From NCBI GenBank assembly GCA_019022495.1, contig JAFEKR010000002.1, positions 248,001 to 312,000 on the forward strand: a DNA stretch of 64,000 nucleotides, in the 5' to 3' direction. The translations under genes and the position numbers were made by a program. This stretch comes from Epichloe hybrida (lineage: Eukaryota; Ascomycota; Sordariomycetes; Hypocreales; Clavicipitaceae). Every line of letters begins with the position of its first letter. Positions within the stretch are counted from its first letter, which is position 1. The notes below the pieces were generated by a model. It was given only the letters and a program-made list of their open reading frames with translations, was not told where the DNA came from and did no database searches. This document shows, piece after piece, positions 34,471 through 45,000 of this stretch.

Positions 34471-37361
34471 TCAAGCGCGCTTGATCATGGCCTCGCGGTC
34501 GGGGCCGGTGCCAATCCACTTGATCTGGTTGACATTAGTGAAAGCTTGCCAAGCAGGAACGCCCCGAATTCAGCCTACCTTGACTCCAACAAATTTCTCA
34601 ATGTACTAGCAAGGTCGTTAGCACGAGCCACCCTGACACTGGCAGGTGTCTTACCTCAACGTAGTCTCTAGCTTGCCTAGGGAGGTCGTAGAAGGACTTT
34701 GCATGAGTCGTTGGCTTCTGCCATCCTGGCATTTCATGATAGACGACCTCGGCTCGGTCTAGAATGTCGAGATCCGCGGGATAAGAGTCCAGTTCCTGCA
34801 GACCATCAGTGTCTTTCTATTCACTAACATTTGACCAAAGTGACTAACCTCGCCGTCAACCTTGTAGGCGATGGCCATCTTAATCGTGTCGAAGGTATCC
34901 AGAACATCGAGCTGAAAGGCGCCAGTTAGCTGCCACGGATAGAACCAGAAGCACCCAGAGGTGAACATCTACCTTCGTAAGATTTAAAGCGGAGTAGTAG
35001 TTGATCGAAGCGCTGTACTTGACAACGACAAGGTCTATACCGGTCCAGGTCAGTGACATCAGCCAACAAATCATAGCAGCGTGATCGTCATAATTACCAA
35101 GCCTAAGTACAATTAGCCAGTCATCCGGCAGAGTTTTGCTTTGGTCAAGTACTTACCATCCACATCTGCGTCTTCGGCCAGTCGTTGTTCCCTAGTTATA
35201 TACTTAGCTTTGGAAGGTGTGGAAACTCATTGCCCATGGAGTCTAACCCATTCTCGCCCGATCTCCTGGAGTTTGGTCCCAATCCTATCGCAATTCGTTA
35301 GTTTCTCATCCATGTCTCTAGGCAACACATAACGCACTCTCCAGTATCTTCCGTCTTGAAAGCTCCCTGCCCGACGCGAGTTGTGTCTACCGCTGGTCAG
35401 CGCTGAATCATGTTCTGAGTGCAAACAACGTACAAGCCTTCACCACTCCGATCGTCTCTGTGATGTTCTTCGGGTTCAAGGCGAGTCCGTCTATAATCCC
35501 ACCCAGTGTTGTATTAGACGAGGTCACAAACTATTTGAATCTGTTACTATAATTGCAAGATTTGAAGACTAAGCGGATTAAAACTTACTGGGAACGTCCC
35601 ATAATTTATGTCGAGCATCAGTGCCTGTTCAAACGAGGACGAGCACAAGCGCCGGGCCTCGGACCCCTTTCCTTTTAAGAAAACTCAACTTGTACCGGTC
35701 GTTCTGCCTACACGTAGAAGGCGAAAAGAGTCCGACATGAAAAAAGGTCCTGAAATCAGACCACAAGTACAAGCCAGTCCCCTAGGCTGTTCCGGAACCT
35801 CAGTGGAGAGCAAAAAGAGAACGCAGAGCTTAGTTTAGCGAAAGAATGTTGGGATATGACCAACATAGTGTCTTTGCCAGAGTAACTACTGCGTCCCGCC
35901 CTCCTACCTGGGTTTCCTTCTCGGGCCAAGGAAAGGGGAGTACGAGACCGCAAGCACAGTTGCTCGACCCACCAATCGGTCAATATCAGAATATAAACTG
36001 CAGAGTAGGGCTCTTACATTTGCCCCCTCTACCAAGATGTTCGTATTGCTCTCTTGGGCTGACCGGATGAACGACACGCCATCCACGGCGTATTTCGCCA
36101 ACTTCGACCGATACCCGTTGAACCGAGCGAGTTCCTCCTCGACGTCGTACTCAAATAGGTCTCCGTAGCGCTTTCGGTAGCCATCGGCCAATCGTCGGAG
36201 TTTAGACTCGAATAGCGCGGGGTTGAAAACCTCCGCTAATCTGATTCCACTTCGCTATGCGGGGTTCAGCAAGATTTTTTTTATAGAACAAAAACGTTAG
36301 ATCTCCTCTTACCGCGGCTTTGGTCGTGAGACATGGACCAGTACCCTTCATTGTCGTGCCCAATTTTTTTTCTAAAAAATTAGATATATATCGCTCGTGT
36401 GATTCCAAAGCGCAGGACCAACCTCCGAGCTCCCTCTCCTCTATTCCATCAACTGCCACGTGCATCTGCAAATCGATGTGCACTCGGTCCGAAACAAGGA
36501 TTCGATCATGTACCGAGGGAAGACCCTTCTCCTTGAGCTCCTGTAGCTCCTTGAAGAAGCTTGGACTAAGGGCAACGTCAGTATCTCGACGTACTTGTAA
36601 AAGAGGCGCGCGCGCCGGGGGGGGGGGGTGAGGGGCAGATCAGATGCCAGTATGGTGATCGAAGGGATGGAGGTGACCAGATGAAGAGACATCGTTACTT
36701 ACACGTGGAAGACGACTCCCGAGCCGATGAAGTTCATGCTGTGTGAAATGTCAGTTTCAATGTTGTCTGAGCTGAGTGGGTTGAAAAAGTACCATTTTGG
36801 GTTAATGAGACCAGAGGGAAGCAAGTGGAAGCTATGGAAAGGTGAGTAGTTGGTGAAAGACTTCCATGTCGGTTTACGCCCACCTATACGACACTCCATT
36901 GGCGCTATAGAGAAGGAGTCAGCAATGCATTCATTCTCACGAGTCAATTGCCAGGAAGCAAGGAGCATTCAACTCACACAATAGAGTGCCCAGCGTTGTG
37001 ACCCCCCTTGATTTACTATCAGTATACATTCGCCATAGTAGAACGTGTCGTTACTCACAGCGGCTCGAGCGCAGATTTGTGCCTCGGGGGCAAGGATGTC
37101 GGTCAGTTTTCCTTTCTACACCATGGTACGTCGTCAGAAATCAGTTCTGCAGGCGTCTCGTAGCCAGAAGGCTTGGGTTCGAGCTGGAAGGAAAGACATA
37201 CGCCCTCATCGCCTGTGAGTCGCGCCAAGTTAGCACCACAAAGAACGTTCATCGCATCACGCCCAATGCCCCGGTTTCGGCGGGGCACAGCAAGAAGAAG
37301 TGAGGGGTGGGAGAGGACGAGACGTACCCCATTGGGAGCCTAGAATAATTGTGATTGTCAT
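34471..37361 (-). CDS. ade12: Adenylosuccinate synthetase split into 21 exons
   Basis: Twenty-one reverse-strand exons join in phase to 423 aa, the normal family length: 37328-37361, 37202-37212, 37059-37115, 36978-37006, 36884-36904, 36793-36831, 36703-36738, 36423-36565, 36313-36371, 36018-36254, 35589-35624, 35434-35530, 35338-35386, 35248-35284, 35157-35191, 35098-35102, 34973-35034, 34849-34911, 34655-34795, 34579-34605, 34471-34524. The protein covers the whole enzyme: GSQWGDEGKGK (D13), GGHNAGHS (H41), GTTMKGTGP, ILVEGANALMLDINYGTFP, TTTGRRRRCGW, WIGTGPDRE. It makes adenylosuccinate from IMP, GTP and aspartate in AMP synthesis. D13 and H41 match the known catalytic residues of bacterial PurA. 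GTTMKGTGP has an unusual Thr for Ile. One exon is 5 nt, another 11 nt. Introns are about 50-120 nt except intron 10 (393 nt). Confidence 0.9.
35625..36017 (-). other. Oversized intron 10 of the adenylosuccinate synthetase gene
   Basis: This intron is 393 nt, against about 50-120 nt for nearly all others in the gene. It has a GTAAGA donor and ACAG acceptor. A forward-strand frame of 76 codons (35608-35838) overlaps it but is not recognisable. An insertion within an older short intron is possible. Confidence 0.6.
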
Positions 37362-37625
37362 GTTGCGATAGTTCTGGCTAAAAAGCTCTGGCTGAAAAGC
37401 ACGATATCCGTCGTCGTCGGGTGAAGGAAGAAAAAGACGCGGCGCACAAATGTCGCGAAGAAGTTTTAATGGGTGCGTCACGGAAGCAGCCGCACCATAT
37501 TTTTTATTCATGAGGAACGATGAGGCAGCATCGATCACGTGCGAGGTATCCTCAACCCCGCCTCAGTGCAAAGCTCTTGACTTCAATCATTTAAATACTA
37601 AGAAGCTGATTTTGCCAACTTTTAG

Positions 37626-37669
37626 GTGTAAACTTTACACTTTGCGTAGTCTACGTGTAAAGTTTACAC
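37626..37669. repeat. Stem-loop from paired 15-nt palindromes
   Basis: GTGTAAACTTTACAC at 37626-37640 and its exact reverse complement GTGTAAAGTTTACAC at 37655-37669, separated by 14 nt. Each arm is also nearly self-complementary. Position immediately before the LTR-like repeat suggests part of a mobile element; a regulatory role is possible. Confidence 0.6.
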
Positions 37670-37683
37670 TAGTATAAAGAAAG

Positions 37684-37900
37684 TGTTAGGTGCGCATGTA
37701 CGCGAGCGTAAGGTGCAATGCTAGTGAGAGCAAGCATTGGTAGATCTTTTAGTCTAGTGGCTTATTATTACCTAGCACACCTTCTAGGTTATGACAGAAA
37801 GATATTATAAAGCGGCTGCCCTATATAAGTACTATCATATATGCAATGTTGGTGCAATCTTTGCACCGGCTCGTGGATCACACCCTCAGTACTCGTAACA
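37684..37900 (+). mobile_element. Candidate solo LTR
   Basis: The stretch starts TGTTAGGTGCGCATGT and ends CAGTACTCGTAACA, i.e. TG...CA ends with TGTT/AACA termini, about 217 bp. It contains TATA-like TTATAAAG and TATATAAG at about 37805-37828. The 3' part shares 22 exact nt with 13771-13792. No clear 5-bp target duplication is visible (GAAAG versus TCAGC), so the boundaries are provisional. Confidence 0.45.
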
Positions 37901-38848
37901 TCAGCCCTACCATAAGACAAGATGTCACGGCTGGAGGAGCTTATCGGCCACAGCAGCCGGTGTGCCGAGTTGCCCTCAATCAACGCGATCGGCTAATAAA
38001 CAGACAGCAGGCAGTTCTCGAGGATTGACCTTGTCACACTGTCATAGACGTAGCGTTGCATCGAGGCTTCGGCTGTCACGCCGGCTGAGTGAAGTCGAGC
38101 GTTGGATCGAATATTTGTCGGCGTGTTTACGTTGAGTGTATGTATGACTGGGTGAATACTGGTGACAGCGTATTAGCTTTCTCTTCTTTTTAATAAGTGT
38201 TCGACTTTCTATAATAGCCACATGCAGCACGGCCAAGGGAGCCATCACATTCGAGTTCCCGTCGCACAAACCTACTTGCCGTGCATAGAATTCGATACAT
38301 TCAAGACTATTTTCTAGACTTTTCGTGGTAACCTTGCTTGGCGATTTTGTGCAAACCTGAATCTCGCCGATACCCAATTCATTGCCGCCCATCGGAAGAA
38401 ATGAACAACAAAGCAGCCAAGTTCGACTTCATTCATCAGCTTACGTTGAGAAGCACCGATTGGTCTACGGATTATTACAAGTTGGCGGGCTGCCAACCTG
38501 ACGTCTCCACCCATCCACGTGGTGACTCAACGGCCAAGCACAACAAATCCGCCAGACTCGATTCCATGATGAGTCCATGTCCGTCCAACGGACCCCTTGC
38601 CATCTGGCATGCTTCCATTCTCATTCACCAGCTCGTCACAATTGACGACTTTGCAGTCCACTTTGACCCGATGCCTAGTCGGTAGCCTCTTCTCACCACA
38701 GCCAATGGGCATTTAAATCGCACACCCAGTCCTCTTTCCCAACCCGCCGATCGCGGAGTCCGGGCATCCGTCGTTGCCAACACCAGAACCAAGATCCCGT
38801 TTCGGGACCTCGCCCGTTTCTCACGTCGAGAGCCTTGTCCCAGCAAGC
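37901..38848. other. Intergenic, no gene seen
   Basis: About 950 bp. A 115-codon forward frame (38338-38685) has no recognisable motif and a reverse frame covers the same bases. The 17-mer GCCAAGGGAGCCATCAC at about 38231 recurs at about 20714 beside the foldback element. Confidence 0.45.
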
Positions 38849-40046
38849 ATGGCTTCTCCGACGATGCAGAGCGCTCCGAGCAACAGTGTTGCTCTGCCGG
38901 AGGTGGCGAACAAAAAGTCGTCGAGTCGGGACTACATGGGCTTCGTGGCGGGTGTGTTTAGTGGTATTGCCAAGCTGACTGGTATGTTGTTGGTGTATGT
39001 GTCGAATATTCGCCATCATCGTGGCCCATAGGAAAAGAGGAGGAAGAAGAAGAAGAAGAAGAAGAAGAAAATTAAATTTCTGGTTTATCTTATGCCCAAG
39101 CTACCCTCATACATCTATCTTTACCATCATCCGTGACGCCCTGTAGCTAATTTCAAGAGCGAACTAGTCGGTCACCCCTTCGACACGGTCAAGGTCCGAC
39201 TTCAAACCACCGACAAAGGCCGTTTCAGCGGTCCCCTCGAATGCGTCATCCAGACCATCAAGAATGAGGGCGCAAGGGGTCTCTACAAGGGCGCGACGCC
39301 CCCCCTCGTGGGCTGGATGTTCATGGACTCCATCATGCTCGGCTCGCTCACCATCTACCGCCGCCTCATGGCCGAGCACGTCTTCCACGCATCCTCATGG
39401 ACCCCGGGGATCGGCGAGGGCGCGGGTCTCGGGTTCAAGGCCCTCCTCGGCGACGTCAGCTCCCCGCCGACCTATCTCCCGCCGCTGGGCCATGGCATAG
39501 CAGGCATCTTCGCCGGCGCAACCGTCAGCTTCATCGCCGCCCCTATAGAGCACATCAAGGCCCGCCTGCAGATCCAGTACGCCGCCGACAAGTCGCAGCG
39601 GAGGTACTCGGGCCCCATAGACTGTCTCCGCAAGATATACACGCATCATGGCGTGCGGGGCGTGTACCACGGGCTCGGCGCGACCATCATCTTCCGCGGG
39701 CTCTTCTTCGTTTGGTGGGGGAGCTACGAGGTGGATGAGACAAAAGACGAATATGAGTGCGCCGGCTATCACTTTCTGGGCCGGCGGGCTGAGTTCCCAG
39801 GTTTTCTGGCTGACGAGCTACCCGAGTGATTTGGTGAAGCAGCGCATCATGACGGATCCACTGGGCGGAGGCCTGGGCGATGGCGTGCGCAGGTTCCCAC
39901 GGTGGAGGAACGCTGCGGCCGCGGTATGGAAGGAGAGCGGGTGGAGGGGATACTGGAGAGGCTTTTTGCCGTGTTTTCTAAGAGCGTTCCCTGCGAATGC
40001 CACGGCCTTGTTAGTCTTTGAGGGCGTCATGAGAGGACTCCCTTGA
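38849..40046 (+). CDS. Mitochondrial carrier (SLC25 family), frame broken by +1 shift
   Basis: Exon 1 38849-38981 (MASPTMQSAPSNSVALPEV...) is spliced over 38982-39167 to VGHPFDTVKVRLQTT. All three carrier repeats are present with their P-x-[DE]-x-x-[KR] signatures: HPFDTVKVRLQ, APIEHIKARLQ and YPSDLVKQRIM. The third repeat is in a different frame: near 39742-39745 the sequence has four A where three would keep SYEVDETKTNMSAPAIT in frame; no intron fits in the gap. Read as is, the protein ends at 39829 after two repeats and would not form a transporter. With the frame restored, length is about 336 aa. Carrier type resembles the YMC/carnitine-carrier branch (weak inference). The frameshift may be real or a homopolymer error. 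Intron 1 carries a (GAA)n tract. Confidence 0.8.
39040..39070 (+). repeat. (GAA)n microsatellite in carrier intron 1
   Basis: A run of about nine GAA/AAG triplets inside intron 1 of the carrier gene. Such tracts vary in length between strains. Confidence 0.7.
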
Positions 40047-40047
40047 G

Positions 40048-40230
40048 AGATGGGGTTTGGGAGGAGGAAGATTTTGCAACATGTACAATACATATAAACT
40101 TGTTCTTTGAGGAAGATGGGGCTTGGGAGGACGATTTTGCAACATGTACAATATAAACCTGTTCTTTTAGGAAGATGGGTTTTGGGAGGACGATTTTGCA
40201 ATATGTGCAATGCACACTTGTTCTTTTAGG
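40048..40230 (+). repeat. Three tandem ~60-nt repeats
   Basis: Copies start at 40048, 40114 and 40173 with AGATGGG and each contains GATTTTGCAA[CT]ATGT[AG]CAAT and a TTGTTCTTT(TA)GG end. They begin just after the carrier stop codon (40046), so they would lie in its 3' UTR. Copies differ by a few substitutions. Confidence 0.85.
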
Positions 40231-40599
40231 AGACTCATATGCCGCCGGCGGCATGACAAGCTGTGCCGCGAGATTGCAACTAGCATATGTATGGTATAGG
40301 GATATTGGAAAAATACAACTCATTTACATTTCCATCATTTCCCGGTACAAAGGGTAGGTAAGCTGGTCTTCGTTGTCGCCACATCGCTTGCACTGGCGAA
40401 GCAGGACAAACAGACATGTATCATGTGTGTGTTTCACTCGAAATGGCTGGTGATATTCGTTGCATCCTGTGTCATCAACCTAGCATTGAAAACACACCCA
40501 GTCTCAGACAAGAGCTCATATTCCGCCACGACATGACCGAATCCATTTCTCGTTCCCAAAGGTACACCGAAATTAGAGACGCAACAAAGCGGACCTAAT

Positions 40600-41416
40600 T
40601 TACTCGTCGTCCTCGTCGGCCTCGTCGTCAACGACGTTGAAGAATTTGAGCTCGTAAACACCGCGGGAGGTGGAGACAACGCGGAGCCAGTCACGGAGCT
40701 GCTGCTTCTTGAGGAATTTCTTGGTCCTAACGATGAAGGAAAAAAAAAAAAACAGAAGAATCTTGTCAGTAATTCGTGCGCCCTCTCAGCAGCGATGACT
40801 GGACCAAGCAGTTGAAGAATACGCACAGGTACTTGAGGTAGCGGCCAGACAGGTCGTTGTGGGCAATGATTTCAATCTTTCCCTCACCCTGCTGCTGGAC
40901 AATGACATTGTCGCCCAGGTTGTTGGTGCGGCCCTCGACCTTGATGGTGTCCTGGAGAAACTTCTCGAAAGCGGAGATGTCGAAGATCTTGTCGCTAGCA
41001 GGCTGCTGAGCGTTGATGATGAACTACACTCCCATCGTTAGTTTTCAATCGTCTCGAGTTCCAATTTCTTGAGAGTCTAAATCTCTCCAAGGCCACAAAA
41101 AGAGAGACGTACCTTCTTAGTCTGCTTCTGGGCCTTGCCCAACTTCTTCTATGAGAAAAATGACAACTTAGCCTACTGCATGATCTTTCACGGCGCAGAG
41201 GCTCTTCCACAAACACCAGCTCTTCTTGCATTCATCCGTCCTTGACGTCCAGAGCCAATTCATCTTCGCCAGAGCCAAGTCGAGAAGGCAAGTCCCGGCA
41301 TCGATTCATGGTGATCCAGACGAGCGGCGAGGATGTTCCGAATACGAGAAGAGGCTGGTCGTGGCATTGCGTCTAACAGCAAAGCAGTATCAAATACATA
41401 CGGTCTGAGGAGCCAT
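40600..41416 (-). CDS. rpl22: 60S ribosomal protein eL22
   Basis: Reverse-strand exons 41402-41416 (MAPQT), 41113-41148 ([12 protein letters not shown]), 40827-41023 and 40600-40726 join in phase to 124 aa, the usual eL22 length. Key segments are [44 protein letters not shown] and [16 protein letters not shown], ending in an acidic tail. It is a component of the large ribosomal subunit near the exit tunnel region. The short first exons and multiple introns are typical of fungal ribosomal protein genes. A T-run lies on the coding strand in intron 3 (40740-40752). Confidence 0.95.
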
Positions 41417-42012
41417 CTTTGATGATTTGAGTGAATGGGTTTTGTTGGAAGAACGCAAAGAGGTCGAATCCTGCGCCTTTGCAAATTATGCGTAAATGTT
41501 ATTGATGGGAGAGGACGGATTTCCGACGAGATGGCAGCAGCCCACTTTGAGATTTTCCCACCCCAAATTGGCACTTTTGGTGCACGGCTTAGTGGGCGCG
41601 CTTGCTTGAAAATTTAGTGTTAGCGCCAAAAATGGCTGACAATTAGGGCTCTTCGATTTAATTGTGGGTATTCGTAATCGATAAGTGTGTCTCCTCGGCT
41701 GTTTACTCACTCCGTGTTATGGGAGCCCGCGCCCCCACTTCAGTCGTGATTGTATGTAGGCAATGTCCAGGAAATAAACTCCGATTTCGAAGTCACTCAT
41801 ATGTCATGCCCGATTAGCACTCCAGCGCGTCATAAACGGTCATTCTGAATGCTCAGGCTTCATCAATGAAAACAGGTCAAATTCATACTATCATGTACGC
41901 GATAACTATTTCATACCTAGGCTGACAGTAAAACAATCTTCAGCTCCATCAGGCCGTAGACTCGTACACATCATACATCATCGTAGTCCGCAACGTAAGA
42001 AATAAAATGACA
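41417..42012. other. Intergenic between eL22 and giant gene
   Basis: About 600 bp holding the eL22 promoter (-) and the 3' flank of the giant gene (-). No gene is seen. Confidence 0.5.
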
Positions 42013-45000
42013 CTATCCGAAAATCTTCCTAAAAACACCTCGGATGCCCGAAGGTTTCTTTTCGTCCTCACGCGTTTTCTTGCTGCGCTCACTCTGCCTC
42101 GCTTTGCGGGCACTGTCTTCCGGGGCTTTCTTGCCAGCGTCTTCAGCAGGTGTTGCGCTGCTCTTGGAAGAGGCTCGCGACACATCGATAGATTCTCGCG
42201 TCTTGGTAAGCTTGGTGCGAGGTTGGTCTGTTGAGACTCGCTTGAAGCCGTGCTTGGATCGACTAGTGTTGGACCGCTTGGGACCTTCTGGGGCCGCTTT
42301 GAGTTCCTCAATAGGAATCTCTACTGTGGTCTCCCCAGCAATCTGGGGCGCAAGACCAGTGCCCACGATGCCCTCGGCATTCTTCACCTCAAAGAACTTC
42401 TTGTCAGTGTGCTGCGGTGTGATTAGCTCTCTATCGGCAGGAGCTGTAGCAGAGGGCACAGGCTCGGATCTTTGCTGGCTGGAGTGGCTGTGTCGACGAG
42501 AAGAGCGATGCTGACTTCTCTCTGCGGGAGAATCCGTATCACGGCTTCTGCGGTCTTTCTGCGAGGAGCGTTCAGACTTTTCAGATCGCTCATGACGATC
42601 CTCATGTTCCGAGCGCTCGCGATGTTCAGGGTCTTGGTCGCGAGGCTGTCGCTCAGCCTTGCGTCGTTCGTGCTCGGCTTGCTCTTCAGGGGTTCGGAGC
42701 CTCCTCTTCCCAGAACTTCCGGAGCTTTCTCCAGAGAAGCCGCTGTCACGCCTTCGGGGCGTTCTTGGTGGCGTCTTGAAACCAGGTTCTTCAACACTGT
42801 CAGAGCGATGACGGCGGCTGTGGGATCCATGGGAAGAATGGCGTTTACTATCCCAGGGCTCCTCATCCTCCCGGCTGCGGCTCGAGCGGGCAGAGTGGTA
42901 CGAGGAGTGAGATGAGTGTCTATGTCGACGACGCCTCTCCCCGTCTCCGTCGCCACTGGAAGCATGATGGCGTCTCGAAGATTCGTCTGCAGATAAGTCA
43001 GTATCAAGCTGGTTCGAGTCCTCCTCGGCTCTACCCCGTGCAACCACTGATGGAAACCCTTGTTCATTGTCTTGGAAAGTGTCGTCTCTCGGACTAGCGG
43101 GAGGGCTCAAAGCTTCGGCTGTGGCATATATGACAACTGCAGCTGCCACAGTATCCTCAGCTTCTCGGACAACTAGCTTCTGCTTGCGCCTCAATGACTT
43201 TGCACGATGTTGCTCTACCATGGCAGCGTCGGGGATAACGACAGCAGGTGTTGGAGAGCGATGGTCAATCTCTGACAAAAGGATCGGGGACCCAAAGTTT
43301 CTGCTTGGCTCAACTGCACGTTCAGAGACAGCCGAGCGAGCCTCGGAAATGACAGGTTCAGTAATCGATGATCCCATTGGTTTATCAACAGCGATGTCCA
43401 CGGACGGTCCAGCCAGCTGCTCTGCATCTGCATCACACGTCTTTGAGATCTTTGACGTCGCGTCGTTCTTGACGGTTGTATCAGGAATATCATCAGAAGT
43501 TGTTCCAGGCGATTTTGCAATGGTAGCCCTGGCAACTCCCACAGCTGCAGCAGCAATTCCTGAAGGTCCGAGGGCGATATTCCTGATGAAATCTCTATCA
43601 CTCGAGGATGGCTTTGCATCATCGGTACCTTCGCTGCTCCTCTTTTCCGGTACAAATGCTTGGTTGTCATCGAGAACCACAGTAGCAGCATGATCATCTT
43701 TAGCCATAGGCATTATGGGCCCGTCAGTGCTTTTTTGAGCTTCAAGAGCATCCGAGAAATGGTCTTCCTGGCTATCCTCGGATGCGACATTGAGAACAGC
43801 CTGCCCATCGTTGAGATCTTCGCGGTCAACATTGGTTTTGCCTTCATCGTTTGCTATCACAGGCCCGTCTTCGATTGCCGCGCGTGTGACTGACTTCTGA
43901 AGGGGCTCTTCTTCCATGGTTTGCGAAAGTGAGGCAACTGGCGTGTGATCCTCTACAACGGCAGCATTGACCAACTGACCCTGGTCCGGCTTCTCAGTAT
44001 CAACAACCAAGATGTGTTGCGCATCATCAGCCACAATATCAGATGATTCCTTTCGGGCCTCGAGTGGTGTGGCATCAGATATTGATTGAGTGTTATCTTC
44101 ATTTCCTGACTCAAGGTTTTTTGCGACTGTTTTTACGGAATCTTCAGACTCTCCGGCCGCGGACGATTGGTCTGTTAGGCGAGTCTCGGGTGTCACAGGC
44201 AGGTGGTCTGGAGACTCTGTTGTCGTAACCTCATCTTGAGTCGTTGCGGGTATAGGCAAAGCCTCGTCAACTGGCTGAGCCAAAGACTGTGTGGCAGCAA
44301 GGTCGTCCGACACTTTTGTTACGGAAGATGCAGCCGCTGTCAAGTTTTCGGACTGTGGGAATTTCTCCGGCTCCTCGTCTTCGGCAATGGCAAGAGGCTG
44401 TTGGTCCGGTAATGAAGGTGTATCAGTAGCCTCTAAGATTGACCACGACTCAGCCAGTGGTTGTTGATCTTGATGTTCTTGCTCGACAGCTTCTTCAACA
44501 GACTGCTTGGTTGGCCTTGTGTCCACAGAATCAATACCGGCATTGACGTCTTCGCCGATAGGATCAACTGTAATCGGAAAATCTGTAGCACGGGTTTGAT
44601 TGTCCTGCAACTGGACGATGGAATCTACAAGCTTCTTATCATGATGCTCAGTTGCCTGGTTGCCCTCGGATTCAAGACTTGTTGGCTCAATAGCAGAGTC
44701 GGAAACCTCAACGGCTACCGCTGACTCAAGTTTGTTCATGTCGGTATCTGTCTTGGCCTGTGATGGCAGTACCTCCAAGTCAATTGCTGGCTCAGGGCCT
44801 GCTTCCTCAGTCGACACCAACGCAGATTCTTCGGTATTCTTTGTAGATAATTGCGCTGGTGCTGTATTCGGCGAGGGTGGTTTTTCTGCAATCCCCGCTG
44901 ACAAGTCCGACGAGTCTGCTTCTGGCACGAGAATTGGCTCTCGCTCCACGGGTGAGACTAGCGATTCATTTTCTGGAGCCTGAACTTCCTCCATCGGGAT

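Noticed and set aside
38338..38685. 115-codon forward frame
   Set aside because: No motif, and a reverse frame overlaps it.
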